Source: JAZDKP01 sp043802925 (lineage in GTDB: Bacteria > Fibrobacterota > OXYB2-FULL-49-7 > JAEUSG01). Taken from it: a DNA stretch of 24,144 nucleotides. Made by a program: the position numbers and the translations under genes. Location of the stretch: assembly GCA_043802925.1 (NCBI GenBank), contig JAZDKP010000186.1:1-24144 (forward strand), read 5' to 3'. This document shows positions 7,549-15,245 of this stretch, piece by piece; within the stretch, counting starts at the first letter, position 1; every line of letters begins with the position of its first letter. Under the pieces are notes generated by a model. It worked only from the letters and a program-made list of their open reading frames with translations. It made no database searches and was not told the origin of the DNA.

Positions 7549-9954
7549 TTATTTCATGAGGGTGGCCTTTTTTTCCAATACTTGCCCAGCGGTTTCCATC
7601 TTAAAAATGTAAATACCGCTGCTGACCGATTGGTTGGCGTCATCCCGGCTGTTCCATTGGAGGGTATACGCCCCCGGCGCCCTTTCGCCCGAAAAGAGGT
7701 TACGGATGAGGCTTCCTGAAGTATTGTAAACACCGATTTTGATGCCGCTGTTGCGCCCCATGCCTTCTGGCACCTGGAACGAAAGCGTGGTCGTGGGATT
7801 AAAAGGGTTTGGATAATTCGGAAAGAGTATAACACCTCCGCCGGGCTGACGGCGCGGGGCGGGTTTCTCGATTTGCAGCAAATAGTTCATGGCAAGTTGC
7901 GCCTCTTCACGCACCGCCGGATAAGGATCGTTCACAATCATGTCCTGCAAGACGGCAAACGCTTGTGACCCGCCCAAATGGCCGAGCGCATGCGCGATAT
8001 GGAGACGATAATCACAGCGGCACAGCGGGAATTTGCTCATCAGCGCCGGAACCACGCTGGAATCTCCGATGACGGCCAGTACATCAGGGACATAACGCAT
8101 GGCGGGCCCTGCTTCTTGAAAATTATAGGCTCCAAGCTCCCAGAAATTCTGCCAATAATTGAGCACCGAGGGCAGCGCCTTCGGATCACCGATTTGAGCC
8201 AGCGCCTTCATGATGAAGGTCGCCTGGTCCCAATTGGCCGTATGGAGCAGCGCGTAACAGAGGGTATCGACCGCTGCGGGATAATACCCGAGCGTTTCCG
8301 CGGCGAACCAACGATTCTCTGCCGTGGCCCTGAAAAGATTATAGATTAGGCCCGTGGGAAGACCGGAGAGATGTACGGTATCTTGCGGGAAAAAGCCTGA
8401 AACCTGCCGGACGTTTGTTTCCATGGCCTTGCTGACGATGCTATAGGCCAGGGTCTCGGAGGCGCCTAAAGGGCTTGCAATATGAAACTGGGCTTCCATG
8501 GAGTCGTTTTGTCCGCGGACACCGCTGAAAGGAACCAGGGTCATTTGATAAGACGTCATGGTCGGTTTCCCCGCCACACTGATCTTAAAGTAGGATGGGA
8601 ACTGATTGAAAGTATCCACCACCGTGTAGGGCTGGGAATTGTAGGAATATTTCATCTGTACGCGAAGACCGTAGCCGGGCAGGATGCTGTCGGCATTGAC
8701 CTTCAAATAATTATTGCCACTTCGCAGCCTCGGCAAAGCCCGTGCGTTCAGCTGGCGATAGGCCGCAATCGTCATGGCATTCAAACCCGTTTGGCTGGGG
8801 GTCCCGGCGGTTTGAAATTCAGCCTTGATGAAAAAGGTATAGGCGGACGTATCGGCGTTAGCGCCAAACTTTGAAATATACCTTGGAACCAGGGTGATGG
8901 TTTCTTCCCCGGTGGTCGTTTTATCATAAAGCGTTTCCCACGTGACTCCCACGGCGGATCGATCGTAGCGCGTTTTCCAAGCGAGCGAATCGCGGGAAAG
9001 CATGATTCGGCAGACATCGGACGGGTCGGTCTTGACAAGCGTAACCCGGAGCGTGCAGTTGACGCCGACATACGGCGACGCCATCCGGTAAATGAACGTG
9101 CTGAGCTGGTTTGGGGTCGCCGGATGAAGCGTGGCGCTTCCCGATGCGGCGGGTGATTGCGCCGTATTCTGCGAGCCCTCATACAACGCCCGCTGATACG
9201 TGGCGGCCGCGGTATCGACAATGTAAATTTGCTGTTCTTCTCCGGGGACCGCACTTCCCAGGGTGCTGGCAGTCTGAAGCACGTGGTTGTTGTTGAACCA
9301 GCGCCGCTCCACGGTTTCTCCGATTTTAAGCGATGTCCGGAGCCGGAGGGAGGTTTGCGGGTGGTTATAATGGCGATAGATCATGCCGCGCATGATGGGA
9401 ACGGAGATGGGGCGCATGCAGTTATTGGCCGCATTCCAATAAAGCCGCTGGGGCGAAGCCTGATCGCAGTCATGCATGCGCATCTGGCCGTCGGCATCTC
9501 GGTATCGAAGGGCGGCAATGGTATGGCCGTAGCTGCATTCATCGTAAGCGATGTATCCGGCGGCGCGCCATAAGCCCACCAGGGCCCAGCTTCCCTGGTC
9601 GCACGCGCCCCAGCCGTAAACGTTCAACAGTTTTGCCGGGTCATAGGGAATCGAGCCGTTTTCGTAAGCATACCCCCCGGTGCCGCTGGAAAAAAGGGCG
9701 GAAGTAAACCATTTGTAAAGCGACAGGGCCTTTTGGTTTTCAGTCTGCGCGTTTTCGAGCCTGAAGATGTCTTGAATCGCTGTCTGTAAACTATAGCAAT
9801 TGGGATACTGGTTGTTGCAAAGGCTGACATTGACGGCCGCTTCGTCGGAATGGACCGTCGAATCAAAGACCCATTCCTGCTGGTACTCCAGCCCGAAAGC
9901 CGAAAAAGCAAAGCCGAGCGCGAACACGAAAAAGAGCCTGGATTGTATGGGCAT
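7549..9954 (-). CDS. Secreted transglutaminase-like/HEAT protein with sorting tail (paralogue 2)
   Basis: The 801-residue protein has a signal peptide (1-21, FVFALGFAFSAFG). An N-terminal domain carries a plausible transglutaminase-type Cys-His-Asp triad: C118 in WGACDQGSWALVGLWRAAGY, H144 in YGHTIAALRYRDADG and D162 in MHDCD. The middle (about 200-520) looks like beta-rich domains. Residues about 550-695 show HEAT-like helical repeats (ALAQIGDPKALPSVL; VLAVIGDSSVVPALM; AHALGHLGGSQAFAVL; DPYPAVREEAQ). The C-terminus is an Ig-like sorting domain beginning FPNYPNPFNPTTTLSF and ending QVLEKKATLMK. Such tails direct export and surface attachment in FCB bacteria. GGGGGAG gives a strong ribosome-binding site, and the gene starts 18 bp after its paralogue ends, so the two form an operon. 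Whether it cross-links, cleaves or only binds protein or glycopeptide is unknown. Confidence 0.75.
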   Translation of the reverse strand: MPIQSRLFFVFALGFAFSAFGLEYQQEWVFDSTVHSDEAAVNVSLCNNQYPNCYSLQTAIQDIFRLENAQTENQKALSLYKWFTSALFSSGTGGYAYENGSIPYDPAKLLNVYGWGACDQGSWALVGLWRAAGYIAYDECSYGHTIAALRYRDADGQMRMHDCDQASPQRLYWNAANNCMRPISVPIMRGMIYRHYNHPQTSLRLRTSLKIGETVERRWFNNNHVLQTASTLGSAVPGEEQQIYIVDTAAATYQRALYEGSQNTAQSPAASGSATLHPATPNQLSTFIYRMASPYVGVNCTLRVTLVKTDPSDVCRIMLSRDSLAWKTRYDRSAVGVTWETLYDKTTTGEETITLVPRYISKFGANADTSAYTFFIKAEFQTAGTPSQTGLNAMTIAAYRQLNARALPRLRSGNNYLKVNADSILPGYGLRVQMKYSYNSQPYTVVDTFNQFPSYFKISVAGKPTMTSYQMTLVPFSGVRGQNDSMEAQFHIASPLGASETLAYSIVSKAMETNVRQVSGFFPQDTVHLSGLPTGLIYNLFRATAENRWFAAETLGYYPAAVDTLCYALLHTANWDQATFIMKALAQIGDPKALPSVLNYWQNFWELGAYNFQEAGPAMRYVPDVLAVIGDSSVVPALMSKFPLCRCDYRLHIAHALGHLGGSQAFAVLQDMIVNDPYPAVREEAQLAMNYLLQIEKPAPRRQPGGGVILFPNYPNPFNPTTTLSFQVPEGMGRNSGIKIGVYNTSGSLIRNLFSGERAPGAYTLQWNSRDDANQSVSSGIYIFKMETAGQVLEKKATLMK

Positions 9955-9972
9955 TATCTCCCCCTTAAAAAG

Positions 9973-12342
9973 TTATTTCAGAAGTATGGCCTTTTTCTGG
10001 AGCACCGTCTCATTTACTTCCATCCTTAGGAAATAAGTTCCGCTGCCAACCGATCGCGCTTCGTCATCACGGCCGTTCCACGGAAGAATATACAGCCCGG
10101 GCGATTTTTTGCCCGAAAAAAGAGTCCGGATCAGGCTTCCGGCGGGATTATGAACGCTGATCTTTACATCCGCGGATTGCCCCATGCTCCAAGGGACCTG
10201 GAAGGGAATGTGCGTCACCGGGTTGAACGGATTGGGATAATTCGGAAAGAGGATGGCGCTTTCGTTGCCGCGATAAACGGGCCGCTGGTTGATCCCGTTT
10301 GTCAGCCTGTCAATTGATTCCTGGGCCATTTCGCGTATTGCGCGATACGGATCATTCACCACCATGTCCTGCAGCGTGCTCCTCGACAGGGCACAGTCAA
10401 GAAATCCCAGCGCATGGGCGATATGAAAACGCAGGTCAAAGCGGCATTCCGGTATTTTTGCGACCAGGTCGGGAACGGCAATGGTATCGCCGATTGCCGC
10501 GAAGACATCGGGTGCATACCGCATCCCCGGGGTGCCGTTCGGCGCCCGCTGCCAGTATGCAAGCATGCCCGTCAGTGTTTTCGGGTCTGCAATCTGGGCC
10601 AGCGCTTTCATGAGAAAAAGCGCCAGATCCGGATTTGCATAGCCCAAGGCACGCATCAGCGTATCCACCGCCAGGGGGTACGCGCCCAGCTCCTCGGCGG
10701 CCGTCCACCGAGCTATTTCGCCCCCATTGTAAAGATTGTTCACCGTGGCGCTTGGCGGGGCGCTGGTTAATCGCAGCGTTGACTGCGGGAAGAACCCCGA
10801 GACCTGAAGATTACTTGATTCGGCGCCAATCGAGGTATAGGTGCCGGCAGCCCCCCGAAGCGTACAGGGTTGATGAAACATGGCTTCCATGGTGTCGTTC
10901 CGCTCAAACAGTTCGGAGCAGGGAACCATTTTCATCTGGATGGAATTCATGGCCGGATCCAGCTGTCCGGCAATTGTGACCTTGAAATAGGAGGGAAACC
11001 GGGTAAAGGTGTCTATCGCATAAAGCATCGTTGTCGCGGTCGGGAATTTTTTGTACTTCACCTCCACCCGGATGCCGTATCCGGGAATGATGGTATCCGT
11101 CGTTATTTTATAATAGTTCGCGCCGAAAAGCAGTTTCGGCAGTATGCCGAAATTCAGCTGGCGGTAAGCCGCAAAGTCAAGTGAATTCATGCCGACCTGG
11201 CCCGGGCTCCCGGATGTCTGGAATTCGGCCTTGATGAGCAGGGTGTATGCGCACGTGATGTTCGGCAGGGCTACGGTCGTCGTTTCGGTGCCGGTTGTGG
11301 TCTTGTTGACAAGCGTTGTCCAGTTGACGCCCCCGTCCTTGGAAAACATAAGGCGGCAGACGTCGGAATTGTCGGTTTTAACTAGCACAACTCTGGACGT
11401 GCAGGCAACCGCGGGGAAAGGTGAGGTCATCCGGTATATAAAACTGCCGAGCTGCCCCGCTGATGCGGGGTGGAGAATCGCCGAACCCGCGGACGGGGCG
11501 GAACAGGCCGTATTGGCGGAGCCGGCATAAAGACTCATCTGGTATGTTGAAGGGGATGTGTCGGCGCTGAAGAGCTGCTGCTCCTCGCCCGCCGCCTCAA
11601 CGCCATGACCGAGGGATGTGCTGTCCATGATGTGGCCCGTATTGAACCAGCGGCGCTCTATGGTTTCACCCAGTCTCAAGGAGGTGCGCAGGCTGTGCGC
11701 GGTCTGGGGCGCGACAATATGGCGGTACACGAAACCGGCGCTTGCCTTTATGACCGGGATGGTCTTGGGGGAAAGCCGGTTCTGGGAAATGTTCCAGTAT
11801 ATCTTCTGGAAATTCGGATCGGTGTCGTGCATGCGCATCAGGCCGTCCGCGTCGCGGTAGCGGAAGCTGGCAAAGGTATGGCCGGAACTGGCCTGATCAT
11901 ATGCGATGTATCCTGCCGCGCGCCATAATCCGACCATGGCCATGGCTGAAATTTCGCATTCCCCGGCGCCGTATACGGTAAGAATTTTTGCCGGGTCATA
12001 AACATATTTTTCACGATAGGAGGGAATTCCGCCCGTCCCGACCTTAAAAAGCTGGACCACAAACCATTTCCAGAGGGCCATCATCTTCTGGTGATCGTTC
12101 TGCGCCCCCTCTATCCTGAAAATGTCCTGGATGCAGTCCTGAAGTGTGTTGCAGTTGGGATAGCGGCTGTTGCTGACGCATACGTTCACGGCCGATTCGT
12201 CGGGATAGGCCGTGGTATCGTAAATATATTCCTGCTGGTAGGTCAGGGCCGCCGCAAAAACAGGAAAAAGCAATACAGCAAAAAACAAGGTTTGTCGTAG
12301 ATTGCCATAAGCGGCAATTTTAATGGGCGTTTTTTCTTTCAA
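9973..12342 (-). CDS. Secreted transglutaminase-like/HEAT protein with sorting tail (paralogue 1)
   Basis: The 789-residue product is a diverged full-length paralogue of the downstream gene. It has the same order of parts: signal peptide (hydrophobic LFFAVLLFPVFAAA, 19-32), transglutaminase-like domain, beta-rich middle, HEAT-like repeats (ALAQIADPKTLTGML; AHALGFLDCALSRSTL; DPYRAIREMAQ) and a sorting tail from FPNYPNPFNPVTHIPF to VLQKKAILLK. The triad residues are kept: C129 (GAGECEIS), H155 (SSGHTFASFRYRDADG) and D173 (MHDTD). Shared blocks such as VGLWRAAGYIAYD and FRYRDADG are nearly identical while other parts differ. The start is a TTG with a G6-containing ribosome-binding site 6 bp upstream; no early ATG exists. 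It is first in the leftward operon, about 60 nt behind a predicted sigma-54 start site. Confidence 0.75.
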   Translation of the reverse strand: MKEKTPIKIAAYGNLRQTLFFAVLLFPVFAAALTYQQEYIYDTTAYPDESAVNVCVSNSRYPNCNTLQDCIQDIFRIEGAQNDHQKMMALWKWFVVQLFKVGTGGIPSYREKYVYDPAKILTVYGAGECEISAMAMVGLWRAAGYIAYDQASSGHTFASFRYRDADGLMRMHDTDPNFQKIYWNISQNRLSPKTIPVIKASAGFVYRHIVAPQTAHSLRTSLRLGETIERRWFNTGHIMDSTSLGHGVEAAGEEQQLFSADTSPSTYQMSLYAGSANTACSAPSAGSAILHPASAGQLGSFIYRMTSPFPAVACTSRVVLVKTDNSDVCRLMFSKDGGVNWTTLVNKTTTGTETTTVALPNITCAYTLLIKAEFQTSGSPGQVGMNSLDFAAYRQLNFGILPKLLFGANYYKITTDTIIPGYGIRVEVKYKKFPTATTMLYAIDTFTRFPSYFKVTIAGQLDPAMNSIQMKMVPCSELFERNDTMEAMFHQPCTLRGAAGTYTSIGAESSNLQVSGFFPQSTLRLTSAPPSATVNNLYNGGEIARWTAAEELGAYPLAVDTLMRALGYANPDLALFLMKALAQIADPKTLTGMLAYWQRAPNGTPGMRYAPDVFAAIGDTIAVPDLVAKIPECRFDLRFHIAHALGFLDCALSRSTLQDMVVNDPYRAIREMAQESIDRLTNGINQRPVYRGNESAILFPNYPNPFNPVTHIPFQVPWSMGQSADVKISVHNPAGSLIRTLFSGKKSPGLYILPWNGRDDEARSVGSGTYFLRMEVNETVLQKKAILLK

Positions 12343-12400
12343 GGAAATCCCCCCTTTTTTTGCTTGATAACCAAAATGATGGGCTTTTATTACAATACTT

Positions 12401-12427
12401 AAATAATATATAGCAAAAGAAATGCCT
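12401..12427 (-). promoter_or_regulatory. Predicted sigma-54 promoter of the transglutaminase-like pair
   Basis: Read on the minus strand, AAGGCATTTCTTTTGCTAT has the GG (12426-12425) and GC (12414-12413) of a -24/-12 promoter separated by exactly 10 bp. It also has the preferred GGCA and TTTTGCT context. The implied start point is near 12401, giving an untranslated leader of about 59 nt before the TTG start of the first paralogue. An activator gene for sigma-54 lies directly upstream. Confidence 0.7.
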
Positions 12428-12500
12428 TTTGCTTTTCCATTTATAATCCCATGATTATTAAGAAAAAGAAGGTAGAATAGGGCAATAGTAACGTTGTAAA

Positions 12501-12527
12501 GTAAACCATAACAAGACTCTTGTTTAC
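12501..12527. promoter_or_regulatory. Palindrome upstream of sigma-54 promoter, candidate activator site
   Basis: AACAAGA-C-TCTTGTT (12510-12524) is a perfect 7+1+7 palindrome nested in GTAAAC (12501-12506) and GTTTAC (12522-12527). It lies about 115 bp upstream of the predicted start point, a normal place for an enhancer-binding-protein site. It overlaps TTGTTATGG (minus strand, 12514-12506), a 9-mer found again upstream of the rightward sigma-54 promoter. It has no T-run, so it is unlikely to be a terminator. Confidence 0.4.
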
Positions 12528-12551
12528 GTAACTACTGGTAGCGGGCAATGG

Positions 12552-14951
12552 CTAAAAGAGTTCATTTATTGAAATCTTAAACTTTTTAATTTTTCGATAA
12601 AAAGTGGCGCGGGAAACGCCGGCCTCGCCGGCAGCGCGTTCCACGATTCCATGGTTTCTTTTCAGCAATTCTAAAATATGCCGGCCCGCAAGAAGACGCG
12701 GATTGCGCGGCAGCTGAAGCATGGGCGTTTCTGGAACGGGCGTTGCCGTCTGCGTGGGAAGGTTCAGGTGGTGCCCGGCGATCATTTTTTCCGCGCAGAA
12801 CAGCACTGCGTTCTGTATCACGTTTTCCAGTTCGCGGATATTGCCCGGCCATTGATATTCCAGCAGTTTCTGGAAGCCGTCGGGTGAAATGCCGGAAATG
12901 GCGCGAGCGAACTTGGCGTTGTAGCGGGCAAGGAAATAGGCGCAGAGATGAGTGATGTCTTCTTTTCGCTCCTTTAGCGCCGGCAGGTTAAAGTTGACCG
13001 TATTCATGCGGTAAAACAGATCGGCGCGGAATTGCCCGTTATCCACCCGTGTTTGTAAGAGAACGTTGGAAGCGGCAATAATCCGTGTCTCGATTTTAAT
13101 CTTTTTGTTGCTGCCCAGCCGTTCGATGCTTAAATCCTGCAAGAAATTAAGAAGTTTCACCTGGGCGCTTATGGAAAGATTGCCGACTTCATCCAGAAAA
13201 AGCGTACCGCCGGCGGCTTCTTCTAGTTTTCCGCGCCGCGACTGCACCGCACCGGTAAACGCCCCCTTTTCAAACCCGAAAAGTTCGCTTTCGAGCAGCG
13301 TGGCCGGCAGCGCCGAGCAGTCAACTTTGATGAACGGGCCGATGCGAAAAGGGCTGTGTTCATGAATATAGCGTGCCAGGACTTCCTTGCCCGTGCCGGT
13401 CTGGCCTTCAATGAGGATGGTGACCTGGACGGAGGCGGCCACGGCCGCGCGTTCCTTGATGTGCAGGATGGCGGGGCTGACCCCCACAAACGAAGCGGGT
13501 TCCGCCTCCTGGCGCAAGGCGAGTTCCCGGAACCTGTCGCGTTCGAGCACTGCGCGGTCGCGTTGTTCGCGCAGCGAGCGGATGTTGCGAACAAAATGGG
13601 AGATGTCGAAAAAGACAAACGTGTAATGGAAGGTGCGTTGAACCTGCGTGATGCGCGCATCGCTGAGCTGCTGGAAGCGAAGCAGGACATCGGTCTTGTT
13701 CCGCGCCGAACATTCATTGCTCGGCATTTCTTCGTCGGTTTTCCGGCGCGGCAGCGTGAAAATTGCAAGATGGTGCAGCACGATTTCCGTGCCGGACGAT
13801 TGCGCGCTGACATGCAGATATTGAAAGGCGTGGCGGGTATCTTCGACATTCAAGTCCACGTAACCGATCTGAAGTTCGCCATTGAGGAAAAGGGCCAGCC
13901 GTTCGCCGCGTTTGAACACTTCCAGAACATTCTCCGGACTGTGCGTGGTCTGCGAACAGGGCAAATGATGCACCCGCTCCCCGCCTTTTTTTATGATATA
14001 ATTTTCCTGCTGTTCATCGCAGCCGAGCAGATAGCCGCAATAATCAGGAAAGAGCGGCCCCTCCAGCTTGTCCCCACCGATAATCACCCGTGGCAGAAGC
14101 CTTGCCGGGGCGCTGAAACGCAGTTCCAGTTTTATATCGTTGTCAATAAGGTCCAGGGGGTGCAACAGGGGCAGCAGTCCGCGATTCTGCGGCCCGGGCC
14201 GCCAGGCCCAGCCGTGATCACTTCGATGCAGATTGTCAAGCGCGAGAAACTGTTTTGTTTCCGCGTCGCTGCTTTCCAAAAAGTTGACTGAATGAAGCGG
14301 CTGCCATTTTTCCCCGCGTATTTTCTGGAAAACGCCGGCCTGGCCGGCAATCGCGGCCAGGGGGCTGGGTTGGAGCATTTTCTCGATGTCGGCACCCAAT
14401 AGATTTTCCGGCAGGTCGTCGGCCAGGGAAGAGAAAAGCATAAAGAAATTACGGTTGAACCCCTGGATTTTACCCTGGCCGTTCAGATAGACAAGTGGAT
14501 TTTGCTTATAATAAAGCGTGCGCCGGACAAAATCACTGAATTGAACGATACCGACCAGACCGTGGTTCTCCACGCGCCATAAAAAAAGAAAAGAGAAAGG
14601 GATTTTGGAATGGAATTCGAAGAGGAGAGCGAATTTTTCAAAAACATTCTTTGAGGGAAAAGAATGTTGCGTATTCAAAAACATCTCCGCAGCCAGCCTG
14701 TCACCGTTGCGGGAAACCGGAATGGCCAGGTCGGTCATGGATTTAAGGGGCGGAAGCGAGTAATAGTCCCGAATGTTGCTTCCGGCAATATATGAAAAAT
14801 CAAAACTGTATAGGTCGTAATTCGTATACGGAATGCCTTTTATCATGCCCTGGTCATCAAGGGATAAAACTACGCCAAGATATGTTGTGTGAGCCTGTAA
14901 ATAATTGAGAAGCGTTTCGGTAATCTGATACTGATTTAGGAACTTGTCCAT
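12552..14951 (-). CDS. Sigma-54 enhancer-binding activator with PAS-like and lectin-like sensor region
   Basis: The 799-residue protein is a sigma-54-dependent activator. The AAA+ domain (about 488-730) is intact: Walker A GQTGTGKE (516-523), GAFTGA (563-568) for sigma-54 contact, Walker B GGTLFLDE (581-588) and WPGNIREL (701-708). A Fis-type HTH closes the protein (about 755-795, RAAGEAGVSRATFYRKIKK). The N-terminal half is unusual. Residues about 150-195 look PAS-like (LVYLNGQGKIQGFNRNFF). Residues about 270-400 read like a concanavalin/LamG-type beta-sandwich (KLELRFSAPARLLPRV, YCGYLLGC, RLALFLNGEL, final LHHLAIFTL). A coiled-coil-like linker follows (about 455-480). No signal peptide, membrane helix or receiver domain is seen, so it should sense in the cytoplasm. 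AGGA lies 7 bp before the ATG. Predicted sigma-54 promoters lie on both sides. Confidence 0.88.
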   Translation of the reverse strand: MDKFLNQYQITETLLNYLQAHTTYLGVVLSLDDQGMIKGIPYTNYDLYSFDFSYIAGSNIRDYYSLPPLKSMTDLAIPVSRNGDRLAAEMFLNTQHSFPSKNVFEKFALLFEFHSKIPFSFLFLWRVENHGLVGIVQFSDFVRRTLYYKQNPLVYLNGQGKIQGFNRNFFMLFSSLADDLPENLLGADIEKMLQPSPLAAIAGQAGVFQKIRGEKWQPLHSVNFLESSDAETKQFLALDNLHRSDHGWAWRPGPQNRGLLPLLHPLDLIDNDIKLELRFSAPARLLPRVIIGGDKLEGPLFPDYCGYLLGCDEQQENYIIKKGGERVHHLPCSQTTHSPENVLEVFKRGERLALFLNGELQIGYVDLNVEDTRHAFQYLHVSAQSSGTEIVLHHLAIFTLPRRKTDEEMPSNECSARNKTDVLLRFQQLSDARITQVQRTFHYTFVFFDISHFVRNIRSLREQRDRAVLERDRFRELALRQEAEPASFVGVSPAILHIKERAAVAASVQVTILIEGQTGTGKEVLARYIHEHSPFRIGPFIKVDCSALPATLLESELFGFEKGAFTGAVQSRRGKLEEAAGGTLFLDEVGNLSISAQVKLLNFLQDLSIERLGSNKKIKIETRIIAASNVLLQTRVDNGQFRADLFYRMNTVNFNLPALKERKEDITHLCAYFLARYNAKFARAISGISPDGFQKLLEYQWPGNIRELENVIQNAVLFCAEKMIAGHHLNLPTQTATPVPETPMLQLPRNPRLLAGRHILELLKRNHGIVERAAGEAGVSRATFYRKIKKFKISINELF

Positions 14952-15185
14952 AAAAATCCTATTTTGTTAGGTCGTCTCAAATGAAACAAACATATAATAA
15001 ATATATAACATTATCAAAATCAACAAGATAAATTAACCGCTTATTTTAAATTTTAAGTGCTTAATAATAGAATCAATATGTATATCAAACTTTCTCAATT
15101 GGTTTAGAAAAAATTTATAAAAGATATTTAGATAAGTTGTTGTTATGGAATAAAATAGGGTGTTTTTCAATTTTCCATATTTAGT
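14952..15185. promoter_or_regulatory. AT-rich divergent control region between activator and secreted-protein operon
   Basis: No gene is seen in this very AT-rich stretch. It should hold the activator's own promoter (no sigma-54 geometry found in the leftward direction) and activator binding sites for the rightward promoter. Candidate elements are AACAAGA (15022-15028), which matches a half of the 12510-12524 palindrome, and TTGTTATGG (15140-15148), which matches a 9-mer near the other sigma-54 promoter in the same orientation relative to it. Confidence 0.4.
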
Positions 15186-15211
15186 GGCGTTTATTTTGCC
15201 AAGTAGTATTA
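15185..15211 (+). promoter_or_regulatory. Predicted sigma-54 promoter of the secreted polysaccharide operon
   Basis: TGGCGTTTATTTTGCC carries GG (15186-15187) and GC (15198-15199) separated by exactly 10 bp, with TGGC and TTTTGC contexts close to the -24/-12 consensus. The implied start point is about 15211, 35 nt before the ATG at 15246. It diverges from the gene for the sigma-54 activator. Confidence 0.7.
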
Positions 15212-15245
15212 TAGCTTAATGTTTATTATTAATTATGGAGGAAAT

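Noticed and set aside
8482..8874. Plus-strand frames opposite the transglutaminase-like genes (also 9157-9573 and 11605-11928)
   Set aside because: The minus-strand proteins are full-length paralogues with consistent domain order, so the opposite frames are by-products.
12501..12527. Terminator for the sigma-54 activator gene
   Set aside because: The palindrome is AT-rich and not followed by a T-run on the minus strand, so a protein-binding site is a better reading.
13356..14291. A 311-codon open frame antisense to the sigma-54 activator
   Set aside because: It lies fully opposite a well-supported gene, has no recognisable domain, and is explained by the high GC content of that gene.
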